From positions 93,027-157,026 of the forward strand of contig CAWIBS010000020.1 in NCBI GenBank assembly GCA_963834365.1: 64,000 nt of DNA, in the 5' to 3' direction. The translations under genes were made by a program, and so were the position numbers. The notes below the pieces were generated by a model. It was not told where the DNA came from. It searched no databases and worked only from the letters and a program-made list of their open reading frames with translations. Position 1 is the stretch's first letter, and each line of letters opens with the position of its first letter. Positions 1-13,100 of this stretch are shown in pieces. The DNA comes from CAWJAP01 sp963834365. Its GTDB lineage: Bacteria; Acidobacteriota; Vicinamibacteria; Vicinamibacterales; Vicinamibacteraceae.

Positions 1-437
1 ACGAACCAGTCGTGGACCATGAACTGAATCCACGACGCGGCCAGCAGGTTCAGGATGGTGGCGGGCTTGAACGTGTCGCGCGTCATCAGCTCGCGGCTGA
101 CGACGCGCGGGTTCGGGATCATGAGATGGGCGGTGTCCGGGAAGACGTGCTCGAGCGGCACGTTGCGGCCGAAGCGCCGGCCGGCAGCCCCCATGTTCGG
201 CACTTTCAGGTCGTTGAACGTGCCATCGTCCGTCCGCGCTTCGCGCAGGGCCGGATCGAGAGTCGCCGGGACCTCCTGCGGCGTGAACGGCGGCTCTTCG
301 GTATCGTGCAGGTTGTCGTCGCGGAGCTTGTTCCGGATCTGGACGAGCTCGATCCCGCCGAGCAACCCCGGCTTCTTGTGCCAGGGTCTATTTGAGGTGC
401 CCTCGAGCACCCGCCGTCCAGCCTGATCGTCAGCCAT
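1..437 (-). CDS. Animal-type haem peroxidase, N-terminal part (runs off the window)
   Basis: The minus strand reads without a stop from an ATG at 437 to the window edge, about 145 codons. The end of the fragment, ASWIQFMVHDWFV, matches the distal-histidine block of animal haem peroxidases (the myeloperoxidase/cyclooxygenase superfamily), where the His of the HDW segment sits over the haem. Before it come motifs usual in bacterial members: a GRNVPLEHVFPD stretch and NPRVVSRELMTRD. A GGAG sits about 13 bases upstream of the ATG. No signal peptide is visible, so the protein may be cytosolic. The proximal histidine and the rest of the catalytic domain lie outside the window. The family oxidises halides or organic substrates with peroxide; the substrate here is unknown. 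Confidence 0.8.
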   Translation of the reverse strand, partial: MADDQAGRRVLEGTSNRPWHKKPGLLGGIELVQIRNKLRDDNLHDTEEPPFTPQEVPATLDPALREARTDDGTFNDLKVPNMGAAGRRFGRNVPLEHVFPDTAHLMIPNPRVVSRELMTRDTFKPATILNLLAASWIQFMVHDWF

Positions 438-570
438 GGCGTGCGTCTCCGTCCGGACCGCCCGCCGGCCGGACCCTTACCCGTCCACTTCCGTGAAAGC
501 AGAATGCCAGTACTGTGAACAACGGCCCGACGCCGGGCATCGAACAGGTCCAGGGACGGGCTTGCAGGAC

Positions 571-765
571 GGGCTTGATCCTGCTGTCTGGTCTTCGGTC
601 TTCGGTCTTCAGTCTTCGGTCTTGGTCTCTGGTCTTTGGTCCCGGGTCGGACTACAGGCTACGGACTACGGGCCGCCCGGGGCTGGGCGCCGGTAGCTCG
701 TAACTGGTCGCTCGTAACTGGTCGCTCGTAACTGGTCGCTTGTAGCTGGTAGCTGGTAGCTGCAT
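571..765. repeat. Two degenerate tandem simple repeats in a 336-bp gene-free stretch
   Basis: Between the peroxidase start (437) and the next gene end (774) there is no supportable gene. Positions 588-645 are a degenerate run of words such as TCTTCGGTC and TCTCTGGTC. Positions 697-765 repeat a 14-base unit, CTCGTAACTGGTCG, which decays to TAGCTGG. Between them lies a GGCTACGGACTACGGGC stretch of a third word family. Relatives of the first and third families recur elsewhere in the window (51.4 kb; 33.7 and 50.7 kb). Confidence 0.85.
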
Positions 766-773
766 AGGCTCCT

Positions 774-1517
774 CTACGCGGGCTGAATCTCGATCACCTC
801 GTAGGTGGCACGAAACCAGGCCTCCCAGCGTTCGCGCAGGCTCGAGAAGCCATCATCGTCGAAGCCGTAGGTCGTGAGGACGACGTTTCCGCCGCCGTGT
901 GGTGACTTGTCGGTCGTCGGGCGCGCGTTGGCGATGACGAGGCCATCCCCGAACGCATCGACGGTGACGCCAAGCTGGTACGGGGCGCGAAACCAGACGA
1001 GGCCCGACAGCGTCTCGCCGGTCGGGCTCGCGACCGCGTAGCGTTGGCCGACCTGCACTCTTGCCAGGGCGCTGAGGCCCAGCGCTTCGGGCGGCAGCGG
1101 CGTCGCAGAGGACGGCGCCCGGCCGTTCAGGTACAGAGTCCGGCGATCGACGCCATCGTGGCGCTCGACAGTGAACCGCAGCTGCTGCACGAAGGTGAGC
1201 CACCCCTCGACCACATCGTCGTAGACACCGGTCCAGCCCGAATCGGTGAGCGGGGCCGACCGGATGATCCGGACGATGGTGTGCTCGCCGCACGCCTCGA
1301 GCGTGAAGCGATCGGACATGCCGATGAACCGTAGGACGCGATCGGCCTCCGACGCCTCTGTTCCGTTGATGAAGATCAGATCGATCTCCTCGGCAATGCC
1401 CGCGTGCTCCCAGCCGAACCATCGGCGAAGCTCCGCCGGATCGCGAAGTGCTCGCCACACTCTTTCGACCGGGGCTGCGACGACAATCTCGACGAGGACG
1501 CGATCCGGCTCGTTCAT
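774..1517 (-). CDS. SRPBCC-fold (AHSA1-like) protein
   Basis: The 247-residue protein begins MNEPDRVLVEIVVAAPVERVW, the usual opening of START/AHSA1-type ligand-binding domains: a strand, then PVERVWRALRDPAELRRWFG. The domain fills about residues 1-140. A C-terminal extension of about 100 residues has no motif I recognise. The ATG at 1517 is preferred over an upstream TTG because GGAGAG lies just ahead of it and the ATG overlaps the TGA of the upstream regulator gene (ATGA), which indicates translational coupling. ArsR-type regulator plus AHSA1 gene is a common bacterial pair. The ligand is unknown. Confidence 0.75.
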   Translation of the reverse strand: MNEPDRVLVEIVVAAPVERVWRALRDPAELRRWFGWEHAGIAEEIDLIFINGTEASEADRVLRFIGMSDRFTLEACGEHTIVRIIRSAPLTDSGWTGVYDDVVEGWLTFVQQLRFTVERHDGVDRRTLYLNGRAPSSATPLPPEALGLSALARVQVGQRYAVASPTGETLSGLVWFRAPYQLGVTVDAFGDGLVIANARPTTDKSPHGGGNVVLTTYGFDDDGFSSLRERWEAWFRATYEVIEIQPA

Positions 1518-2212
1518 GACTCTCTCTCCTTCCAATCCTGAAGAGCGCGGCCCGGTCGACCCGGTGTCGGCTTGACGCTCCTGGTGCGATCGCCCTCCTT
1601 GCGGGCAGGCCGTGCGTCTGCCCTGTCCCTTTGGGGTGTCGGATAGCCTCCGAGCACTACCCGATAGCGGCGACTGCCTTCCGGCGCGTGTGCCCGCGCG
1701 GCCTCGCGGGCCAGCGCGCCGGCCACGGCGGTGACGAACCGGTCCATGTCCTGGGGGGTCGCGAAGCTGACGTCGGTGTCGAGGCTGAAGGTGAGCAGCC
1801 GCGTGCCCTGCTGGTCAGCGCGAGCCTGCATGCGGGTCACGTCGCGGACGATGTCGGCGGCGGTGTCGACGAGGTGCGCCGCGGCGAACCGATCCTGCAC
1901 GTCGGCGCGTACCGCCGGCGCCCGCCGCGCCCCCAGCACGGCGGGATCGACGACGAAGGCGCGGGCGCGGGCCGCCAGAATCCGTTCGACGCACCCGCGG
2001 CGCTGGCGCACCTCGACGAGCTCGATCAGCCCCGCGGCTTCGAGCGAGCGCAGATGGTAGTTGACGCGCTGGCGGCCGAGCGACAGCTCCGCGGCGAGCT
2101 GCGCCGCCGACGCCGGGACGCGGAGCCGCTCGAGGAATTGCCGGCGCAGGGGGGAGAGCGCGAGGCGCAGGCGCTCGGGCTCATCGACCAGCGCCACGGG
2201 AACGGGAGCCAT
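1514..2212 (-). CDS. ArsR-like winged-helix transcriptional regulator
   Basis: Residues about 15-85 form a winged helix: LRRQFLERLRVPASAAQLAAELSLGRQRVNYHLRSLEAAGLIELVEVRQ has the ArsR pattern of helix-turn-helix, recognition helix RQRVNYHLRSLE and wing. The C-terminal half resembles the helical effector part of regulators paired with SRPBCC proteins. The ATG at 2212 has AGGGTGGG just upstream; a GTG at 2221 is the alternative. The stop overlaps the start of the SRPBCC gene. The gene is divergent from the Nramp-like transporter. A palindrome adjoining the start (2222-2232) suggests self-regulation, which is inference. Confidence 0.75.
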   Translation of the reverse strand: MAPVPVALVDEPERLRLALSPLRRQFLERLRVPASAAQLAAELSLGRQRVNYHLRSLEAAGLIELVEVRQRRGCVERILAARARAFVVDPAVLGARRAPAVRADVQDRFAAAHLVDTAADIVRDVTRMQARADQQGTRLLTFSLDTDVSFATPQDMDRFVTAVAGALAREAARAHAPEGSRRYRVVLGGYPTPQRDRADARPARKEGDRTRSVKPTPGRPGRALQDWKERES

Positions 2213-2221
2213 GACGCCCAC

Positions 2222-2248
2222 CCTAAATTAGGAAAATATTTTTGTCAA
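2222..2248 (-). promoter_or_regulatory. Candidate promoter and operator of the winged-helix regulator
   Basis: In an AT-rich island within GC-rich DNA, the minus strand carries TTGACA (2243-2248), a consensus -35 box. It is followed downstream by the palindrome CCTAAATTAGG (2222-2232), which ends about 10 bases before the ATG. A repressor bound there would block transcription start. Both sequences are visible; the regulatory role is inferred. Confidence 0.45.
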
Positions 2249-2294
2249 TATGGCCGTCTCGACAGCGCTACAATGCGGCGCTCTCAGACGTCGT

Positions 2295-2312
2295 GTCCGG
2301 CTTCAGCCGGAC
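2295..2312. repeat. Dispersed hairpin, copy 1 (GTCCGGCT-TC-AGCCGGAC)
   Basis: A perfect 8-bp stem with a 2-base loop, preceded by TCGT. The same unit, usually preceded by TAGT, recurs at 20,313, 45,208 (inverted), about 55,158 (inverted, imperfect) and 55,204, always between genes or at a stop codon. It resembles a REP-type palindrome. Confidence 0.75.
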
Positions 2313-2373
2313 CGCCCACGGATCGCGTGGCCCAACGCCGCACGCGTGTCGCTATCGGTCGCGAGCACACCAG

Positions 2374-3873
2374 ATGAACAGACCCGCCTCGCCTGGCCCC
2401 TATCATGACAACGCGCTGGCGGCCGTGCTGCCGACCGACCACGGCGCGTTGCCGCGCTGGGATGTGGCGGAACTGCCGGCGCCGCCGCCCTTCGGCCTGC
2501 GCAACATGATGAAGGTCATCGGCCCCGGCGCCATCATGGCCGCGACCTCCATCGGCGGCGGCGAATGGCTCGTCGGTCCGGCCGCGGCCGTGAAGTACTC
2601 GTCGTCGATCTTCCTGATCGCGACCGTCGCCATCCTGCTGCAGGTGATCTTCAACCTCGAGGCGATTCGCTACACGCTCTACACCGGCGAACCGATCTAC
2701 GGCGGCATCATGCGCCTCAAGCCGGGACCCCGCTTCTGGGCCGGCTTCTACACGGTGATGGGCTTCTTCCAACTCGGATGGCCCGCCCTCGCCGGCAGCG
2801 CCGCCGCCACCCTGTTCGGGGCCTGGATGGGCCGCATGCCGGGGGCGCCGGATCAGGCCGCCCAGGCCTGGATTGCCTCCGGCCTCATCGTCAGCGTCGT
2901 CCTGATCCTCTCGTTCGGCGGGACGATCGAGCGCATGCTCGAGTACTTCGCCTGGACGATGCTCGGGATCGTGTTCCTGTTCCTGATCATCGTGAACCTC
3001 GCCTTCGTGCCGCTGTCGCACTGGTGGCTGACCTTCACGGGGTTCTTCAGCTTTTCCGGGCTGCCGCAGCCGATCGACTGGGCGCTGATTGGCGCGCTGG
3101 CGGCGACGGCCGGCTCCGGCGGCATCGGCAATCTCACCGTGACGAACTGGATCCGCGACAAGGGCTTCGCGATGGGGGCGCTGGTCGGCGCGATCCCGAG
3201 CGCGGTCGGCGGCCACGAGATCCAGCTCTCGCACGTCGGCACGGTGTTCCCGGCCACACCGCAAAACCTCGTGCGCTGGCGCGAGTGGCTGCGCTACGTC
3301 CACGCCGACCAGCTCGCGGTGTGGGGCGCGTTCTGCTTCGTCGGGATGTTCCTCAACGTCAACCTCGCCACGGCCATCATTCCGCACGGCACGGATCTGC
3401 AGGGCCTGGCCGCGGGTGCATATCAAGCCGAGTATCTGAGCAAGATCTGGCCCGGCTTCTGGTTCCTCACGCTGTTCAACGGCTTCTGGATTCTCTTCAA
3501 GACGCAGCTCGGAAACACGGACATCCTCGTGCGGACGATCACCGACGCGGTCTGGATGTCCAGCAGTACGGCGCGGGCGTGGAAACCGGGCATCCGCGCG
3601 CTCTATTACGGCATCCTCCTGGTGTTCTCGGTCTGGGGCGTCTTCGTCATCCGCTTCGCGTCGCCGTTCACGCTGTTCAAGATCCTGGCGAACATGGCCG
3701 GCATCGTGCTGCTCATCGCCGGCATCCAGATCTTCCTGGTGAACCGCCGCTTCCTGCCGCCCGCGCTCAGGCCACCGCGCTGGCGCGAGGCGGGCCTGCT
3801 CCTCTGCTCGGCGTTCTACGCCTTCTTCGCGTTCTTCGTCGTGCGCGACATCGTGCGATCGTTCCTGGGCTGA
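2374..3873 (+). CDS. Nramp-family membrane transporter lacking the canonical metal-binding motif
   Basis: The 499-residue protein has about 11 hydrophobic segments and overall Nramp features, for example VIGPGAIMAATSIGGGEW in the first membrane segment and a long GSGGIGNLTVTNWIRDKG region in the middle. Canonical Nramp proteins carry DPGN in segment 1 and MPH in segment 6, which bind Mn/Fe. Here segment 1 reads SIGGGEW and no MPH is seen, so the substrate may not be a transition metal. The ATG at 2374 is chosen because upstream sequence in the same frame lies in an intergenic hairpin and is not conserved in character. Divergent from the ArsR/SRPBCC pair. Confidence 0.75.
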   Translation: MNRPASPGPYHDNALAAVLPTDHGALPRWDVAELPAPPPFGLRNMMKVIGPGAIMAATSIGGGEWLVGPAAAVKYSSSIFLIATVAILLQVIFNLEAIRYTLYTGEPIYGGIMRLKPGPRFWAGFYTVMGFFQLGWPALAGSAAATLFGAWMGRMPGAPDQAAQAWIASGLIVSVVLILSFGGTIERMLEYFAWTMLGIVFLFLIIVNLAFVPLSHWWLTFTGFFSFSGLPQPIDWALIGALAATAGSGGIGNLTVTNWIRDKGFAMGALVGAIPSAVGGHEIQLSHVGTVFPATPQNLVRWREWLRYVHADQLAVWGAFCFVGMFLNVNLATAIIPHGTDLQGLAAGAYQAEYLSKIWPGFWFLTLFNGFWILFKTQLGNTDILVRTITDAVWMSSSTARAWKPGIRALYYGILLVFSVWGVFVIRFASPFTLFKILANMAGIVLLIAGIQIFLVNRRFLPPALRPPRWREAGLLLCSAFYAFFAFFVVRDIVRSFLG

Positions 3874-3887
3874 GCGTCTCCGCGGTC

Positions 3888-3986
3888 TTCGCCCAGTCGC
3901 CCAGTCCGCCCAGTCGCCCAGTCGCCGCAGTCGCCCAGTCGCCCAGCCGCTCCAGCCGCTCCAGCCGCTCCAGCCGCTCCAGCTCA
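3888..3986. repeat. Tandem simple repeats: CGCCCAGT words followed by CCGCTCCAG words
   Basis: Just after the transporter stop, a degenerate run of GTCGCCCA/GTCCGCCCA units (3890-3945) passes directly into four units of the 9-mer CCGCTCCAG (3948-3983). The first family recurs at 17.9 kb and the second at 29.5 and 35.8 kb. The rest of this gene-free gap, up to 4077, shows nothing else clear. Confidence 0.85.
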
Positions 3987-4077
3987 TAGAAACTTTACCC
4001 TTCGCCAACAACTCGCCATGCCCGGTTCCGTCAGAGTGATCCGGGCGCCGATCACGCGGCGCCTCCGAGGAGCCCCC

Positions 4078-5070
4078 ATGCCCCCACAATCTGACAACCG
4101 AGCGGTCCTGGCCGAAGTCCTCCCGCGCCATCTGCCGTTCTGTGAATATCCCAGAGCGTCGGACACGCACGCGCACGGTCTGCAACCCCTCCCGCGCGAG
4201 CTCCCGCCCGCGGATTTCGCCGCCAGCGAGGTGTACCGCAGCCGGACGCGCACCGCGATCGCCGCGTCGGAGCTGTCGCGCGGCCAGGCCCTGCAGCTGG
4301 CGGAGGTCGTCGCCAGATCGTTCGCCGAACGCGAGCCGCAGACCCGCTACCTGCGGCCGGCCGCGCGGCCACCGGCCGCGTTGCACCTCGCGTCGCACGT
4401 CGATCCGTTCGGCAGCGAGCGCTTCGGCCCGTGGACGCGCGAACGCCTGGTCTACTGGTTCATCCGCCTCTTCGTCCTGACCGATCCGTCGAGCCCGCGC
4501 CGCGAGATCGCGGTCAACCACGAGGTGCTGGAGCAGTCGATCGCGATCGTGGACGACGACGGCCGTGTCATCGGCGGCGCGCTCAACGAGACGATGCCGC
4601 CGTCCGATGTCGCGCCGCAGATACGGACCGACGACCCCTTTCTGACCGCCGGCTGGGGATTCGTCGGACCGATCCTCGAGATGCTGGCCGTGCAGGACGC
4701 CGAAGCGGTACGCGCGCTGAGCGACGCCTACCCTGAGTTCCGCGAGGCGTACCAGGCCGGTCTCGTCGGGCATCACTTCATGGTGGCGCGCAGCGACGCA
4801 CTCCCGAAGGCCGATGCCTTCGAGCTCGTCGCCGCGTCAGCGGCGCGCTATCGGAAGCGGGGCTACGCCTACATGGCGGTCGAGGCGACCAACCAGTGGA
4901 CGGGCGCCGCCTGTGAGGCGCTCGACGGCGTGCGGGTGCATTTCGCGCCGTTCCGGGCCCGGCGGACCGTCCCTGCAGGCTATGTTCGTGACGACGAGAC
5001 GACGAGCCCCGACGGCTATCTGTCCGACAAGGACAGCGGGAGCATGTTCTATATCCTGCGTCTGCTGTAG
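4078..5070 (+). CDS. Protein of unknown function, possibly GNAT-like
   Basis: I do not recognise this 330-residue soluble protein. It has no signal peptide or membrane segment. The ATG at 4078 has GAGGAG six bases upstream, better than the ATG at 4018. The N-terminal ~60 residues contain a Pro-rich segment. A stretch near residues 70-90, ELSRGQALQLAEVVARSFAE, resembles the first helix of acetyltransferase folds, and the part with RYRKRGYAYMAVEATNQW could be a later strand-helix unit of the same fold. That is weak evidence. It is monocistronic and ends in a strong hairpin shared with the convergent TonB receptor gene. Confidence 0.55.
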   Translation: MPPQSDNRAVLAEVLPRHLPFCEYPRASDTHAHGLQPLPRELPPADFAASEVYRSRTRTAIAASELSRGQALQLAEVVARSFAEREPQTRYLRPAARPPAALHLASHVDPFGSERFGPWTRERLVYWFIRLFVLTDPSSPRREIAVNHEVLEQSIAIVDDDGRVIGGALNETMPPSDVAPQIRTDDPFLTAGWGFVGPILEMLAVQDAEAVRALSDAYPEFREAYQAGLVGHHFMVARSDALPKADAFELVAASAARYRKRGYAYMAVEATNQWTGAACEALDGVRVHFAPFRARRTVPAGYVRDDETTSPDGYLSDKDSGSMFYILRLL

Positions 5071-5099
5071 CCGGGCTGCGGGCTCGCGCGCCGGCGAGA

Positions 5100-5144
5100 G
5101 GGGACGGGAGCCTCACCTATGATCGAAGCGAGGCTCCCGTCCCC
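5100..5144. terminator. Bidirectional hairpin terminator
   Basis: Perfect 15-bp inverted repeat: GGGGACGGGAGCCTC at 5100-5114 pairs with its complement at 5130-5144 around a 15-base loop. It lies between two convergent genes ending at 5070 and 5157. There is no T-run, so the assignment rests on stem strength and position. Confidence 0.7.
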
Positions 5145-5156
5145 GTCCCGTCGGCG

Positions 5157-8696
<3,540 letters not shown>

Positions 8697-8815
8697 AGCG
8701 CCTCCTCACCGTGACGGCGGGTGCCGTCGCGTCTCGCACGTACGTGGGTGTTCGAGGGACGAGGGTCGTCCCGAAGAGGCACGCTTCGGCAAGCATAGAT
8801 CATATATGAGCTGCT

Positions 8816-8832
8816 GTTCACCACCGGTGAAC
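8816..8832. promoter_or_regulatory. Candidate operator palindrome between receptor and regulator
   Basis: GTTCACC-ACC-GGTGAAC is a perfect 7-bp inverted repeat with a 3-base spacer. It lies 120 bases upstream of the receptor start and 113 bases upstream of the divergent regulator start. A nearby CATATATGA (about 8800) could be a -10 box. Winged-helix dimers bind sites of this size; that this regulator binds here is inference. Confidence 0.5.
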
Positions 8833-8944
8833 GCGCCAGAACGTCTGAGCAGGCACAGACGAGCCTCTGTTTTCAGCGAAAGCTCCGATCCTGTCGGCCA
8901 TCGAATGCACCGGCGACCGATCCAAGGCCCTGAGCGGCAATGTT

Positions 8945-10132
8945 ATGCTGTCCGAAACTTTCATGACGACCGCTCCGCCAGAGCCAGCTGGATTCCCGCC
9001 CGGACGCCCGGAGCGCTATCTGGTGAAATCGCTCGTGCACGCGTCCGAAATTCTCCGCGCGTTCCAGCACCCGGGCGAGGCGCTCCGCCTGCGCGACGTC
9101 ATGGATCGCACTGGCTTCGGCAAGGGCATGTGCTTCCGCCTGCTCTACACCCTCCGCCACTGCGGCTTCCTCGAGAAGGTCGAAGGCCAGCGCTATCGGC
9201 TGACGTCCGAGATCAGGCGGCAGCGGAAGTATCGCATCGGCTACGCCGGCCAGGGACAGGACAGCTCGTTCGCCCGGGAGGTGCACGACGGGCTTCAGCG
9301 GGCCGCCGAACGCGAGCACGTCGAGCTCGTCGTCGTGGACAACCGCTATCAACCGAAGATCGCGATCAAGAACGCGGAGCTGCTGATTCGGGAACGCGTC
9401 GATCTGGTCATCGAGTTCCAGACCGACGAAGCCGTGGCGCCGCCGATTGCCTCCCGGTACCACGAGGCGAACATTCCGATGGTGGCGATCGACATCCCGC
9501 ATCCCGGCGCCACGTATTTCGGCGCCAACAACTACGAGGCGGGGTTGATGGCCGGGCACCACCTGGCGCGATTCGCGAAGCAGCGGTGGAGCGGCCAGGT
9601 CCACGAGATCCTGCTGCTCGAGCTCGCCCGGGCGGGCTCGGTCCCCGCCTCGCGCATGCGCGGCGTGCTGGCGGGCATCCGTGAGACCGCCCACGAGACG
9701 GCGAACTGTCTCGTCGTCTCGATCGACGGCGACGGGCAGTTCAAGACCGCGCTCGAGCGGGTGCGGAAGCACCTGCGCGAGTCCAAGGCGGAGCGCATTC
9801 TCGTCGCCGCGGCGAATGATCCGAGCGCGCTCGGCGCGACGCGGGCGTTCCAGGAAGCCGGCCGGGCCGACACCTGCGCCATCGTCGGCCAGAACGCGGA
9901 ACCCGATGCCCGGGCCGAGCTGCGCCAGCCGCGGACGCCGCTGATTGCGTCAGTGGGGTATTTCCCGGAGCGCTACGGCGACGGCCTGATTCGCCTGAGC
10001 CTCGGCATCCTCGGCCGCCGGCCGGTGCCGCCCGCCGTGTTCGTCAAGCACCACATCATCACGCGCGACAACGTGGACCACTTCTATCCGAACGACACGC
10101 TGCTGGGCGTCGAGACGTACTCCGGGTACTGA
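8945..10132 (+). CDS. Regulator: IclR-type winged helix fused to a periplasmic-binding-protein fold
   Basis: The 395-residue protein has an N-terminal winged helix (about residues 25-80) with the IclR pattern: SLVHASEILRAFQHPGEALRLRDVMDRTGFGKG, then a recognition helix and a wing ending in GQRYRLT. Residues about 100-380 form a type-1 sugar-binding fold as in ribose-binding proteins: REVHDGLQRAAEREHVELVVVDN, RVDLVIEFQT, GANNYEAG and AANDPSALG are typical blocks. LacI proteins use a different DNA-binding domain with this fold, so the pairing is unusual. There is no signal peptide, as expected of a cytosolic sensor. It probably controls the divergent TonB receptor in response to a sugar. An alternative start is the ATG at 8963. 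Confidence 0.8.
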   Translation: MLSETFMTTAPPEPAGFPPGRPERYLVKSLVHASEILRAFQHPGEALRLRDVMDRTGFGKGMCFRLLYTLRHCGFLEKVEGQRYRLTSEIRRQRKYRIGYAGQGQDSSFAREVHDGLQRAAEREHVELVVVDNRYQPKIAIKNAELLIRERVDLVIEFQTDEAVAPPIASRYHEANIPMVAIDIPHPGATYFGANNYEAGLMAGHHLARFAKQRWSGQVHEILLLELARAGSVPASRMRGVLAGIRETAHETANCLVVSIDGDGQFKTALERVRKHLRESKAERILVAAANDPSALGATRAFQEAGRADTCAIVGQNAEPDARAELRQPRTPLIASVGYFPERYGDGLIRLSLGILGRRPVPPAVFVKHHIITRDNVDHFYPNDTLLGVETYSGY

Positions 10133-10172
10133 GGAGCGCGAGGGGCCTGCGGCGCGGAAGTCGTGGGCAGGT

Positions 10173-13100
10173 TCAGCTGTGCGCCTCGCCCGCATGGGCG
10201 AGGACGCGCCCGCGCGCGCGGGCGCGACGGCGCTGTCCCCAGAGCCGCAGGCGATCGAGATACAGGTAGACGACCGGCGTCGTGTAGAGCGTCAGCACCT
10301 GGCTGACGACCAGCCCGCCGACGATGGCGATGCCGAGCGGCTTGCGCAGCTCGGATCCCTCACCCACGCCGAGCATCAGCGGCAGGGCGCCGAGCAGCGC
10401 CGCGAGGGTCGTCATCAGGATGGGCCGCAGGCGCAGCAGGCACGCCTCCCGGATCGCCTGGTACGGCGTCAGATCGCGCTCGCGCTCGAGTTGCAGCGCC
10501 ACGTCGATCATCAGGATGGCGTTCTTCATGACGACGCCAATCAGGAGGAACAGCCCCAGCATCGCGATCAGGCTGAACTCGGTGTTCAGCAGCTTGAGCG
10601 CGAGGAAGCGCGCCGACACCCGCCGAGGGCAGCGTCGAGAGAATCGTCAGCGGGTGGATGTAGCTCTCGTAGAGCACGCCGAGCACGATGTAGACGATCA
10701 GCAGCGTGCCGAGGATGGCCAGCGGCTGGTTGCCCTGCGCCTGCTGGAACAGCCGCGCGCTGCCCTGCATGCGGCCCTGGATGGACGATGGCATCGCGAG
10801 CTGGGCCACGGCGCGCTCGATGGCCACCTGCGCCTGGCTCAGGCTGACGCCCGGGCCGGATCTCGAAGTCGATCGAGGTCGACGCGAACTGGCCCCAGTG
10901 GCTGATGCGATCGGGCGCGACGGTGTGCTGGTACTTGCTGAAGGCGGACAGCGGGATCCGCTGGCCTCCGGCAATCACGCTGCACGCGGTCGAGCGCCTC
11001 GGGGCCCTGCGCGTGCTCGGGCGCGACTTCCATCACGACGCGATACTGGTTCAGCGCGTTGTAGATCGTCGAGACCTGGCGCTGGCCGAACGCGTTGTTC
11101 AGCGCCTGCGTCACGTCCGACATCCCGACGCCGAGCTGCCGCGCCGCATCGCGATCGACGTCGAGCGTGATCTGCTGGCTGGAGACGAGCTCGTCCTCGA
11201 AGCCGGTCAGCTCCGGGCAGCTCGGCGCAGCGCCGCCTTCACCTTCGGCGCCCACGCGCGCAGCAGCGCGGTGTCGTCGGCGAGCAGCGTGTAGTCGTAC
11301 TGCGTGCCGCCGCCTCCACCGCCGCCGCCGCCGCCCGCCGAACCGGATGTCCTGATCGGCGCCCAGGAACATGCGCGCGCCGGCGACGTGCGGCAGGTTG
11401 GCGCCGAATGCGCTCGGCGACCACCTGCGCCGAGACCTTGCGCTCGGCGAGCGGCTTCAGGCGGACGAACGTCTGCGCGTTGTTGATGCCGCGGCCGCCG
11501 CCGATGAACCCGGCCATGCTGTCGACCGCGGGATCGGCCAGCACCGCCTGCCGGAAGATGTCGATCTTCGGCTGCATGATCTGGAACGACAGCCCGTCGT
11601 CGCCGCGCATGAACCCGCCGAGCTGCCCGGTGTCCTGCTGCGGCAGGAAGCTCTTGGGCGCCGCGATGTAGAGCCGCACGTTCAGCGCCATCACCCCGAG
11701 CAGCAGGCACATCACCAGCGGCGCGTGCTGCAGCGCCCAGCCGAGCGTCCGGTCGTAGCCGCGCACCAGCCAGCCGAACGCCGCCTCGCTCGCGCGCTGC
11801 CACCGGCTCGGCCGCTGCTGCACCCGCAGCCAGCGCCCGCAGAGCATCGGCGTCAGCGTCAGCGACACGCCCAGCGAAATCAGGATCGCCGCGACGAGCG
11901 TGATCGAGAACTCGCGGAACAGCCGCTCGACGATGCCGCCCATGAAGAGGATCGAGACGAACACGGCGACGAGCGCGAGGTTCATCGAGAGCAGCGTGAA
12001 CCCGACTTCGCGCGCGCCGACGAGCGCCGCCTCGAGCGGCGGCAGCCCGCTCTCGACGTGCCGCGAGATGTTCTCCAGCACGACGATGGCATCGTCCACG
12101 ACCAGCCCGGTGGCGACGATCAGCGCCATCAGCGAGAGGTTGTTGAGCGAGAAGCCCCAGAGGTACATCACCGCAAAGCTGCCGATCAGCGCGACCGGCA
12201 CGGCCGCCACGGGGATGAGCGCGGCGCGGAAGTTCGCGAGGAACAGCAGCACGACGAGGATGACGAGCCCGACCGCGATGAGCAGCGAGCGCTCGGCCTC
12301 GTGCAGCGTCGCGCGGATGCTCGGCGAGCGGTCGCTCGCGATGTCAGGTCGACGCCGGCGGGCAGGAACGCGCGCAGCGCCGGCATCTGCTCGTGGATGG
12401 CGTCGACGGTCTTGATGATGTTCGCGTCGGGCTGGCGGCTGACGATCAGCAGCACCGCCGGCTTGCGGTTGTAGAAGCCCGTGTTGAAGCGGTCCTCGAC
12501 GCCGTCGTAGACCTTCGCGACGTCGGACAGCCGGACCGGCGCGCCGTTGCGGTACGTGATGATGAGCGACTCGTAGTCGCTCGCCTTCGTCAACTGGTCG
12601 CTCGCCTGGATCTGCCACGTAGCGCTCGCCGTCCTCGACCGAGCCCTTCGGGCGGAGGACGTTGGCGCCGGCGATGGCGCGGCGCACTTCGTCGAGCGCG
12701 ATGCCGTACTGGCTGAGCGCGTACGGCTCCAGCTCGACGCGCACCGCCGGCAGCGATCCGCCGCCGACGGTCACGTCGCCGACGCCGGTGACCTGCGCGA
12801 CCTTCTGCGCGAGCACGGTCGAGGCGATGTCGTAGATCTCGCTCGTCGTCCGCGTCTCGGACGTCAGCGCCAGGATCATGATCGGCGCCTGCGACGGGTT
12901 GATCTTGCGGTAGTTCGGCATGCCGGGCAGCGCGCTCGGCAGCAGCGACCGCGACGCGTTGATGGCGGCCTGCACCTCCCGCGCCGCGGCGTTGATGTCC
13001 TTCCCGAGGTCGAACTGGACGTTGATGCGCGTCGAGCCCTGCGAGCTCTGCGACGTGATCTCGTTCACGCCCGCAATCGTCCCGAGCGCGCGCTCGAGCG

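Noticed and set aside
2284..4776. 830-codon minus-strand open frame opposite the Nramp-like gene
   Set aside because: Arg/Glu/Asp-rich shadow frame caused by GC-rich codon bias; it crosses two real genes and an intergenic repeat and has no domain text.
11300..11345. Poly-proline/poly-glycine coding segment in the efflux pump as a repeat element
   Set aside because: It encodes a Gly-rich loop of the RND protein when the frame is corrected; the run of GCC units is coding.
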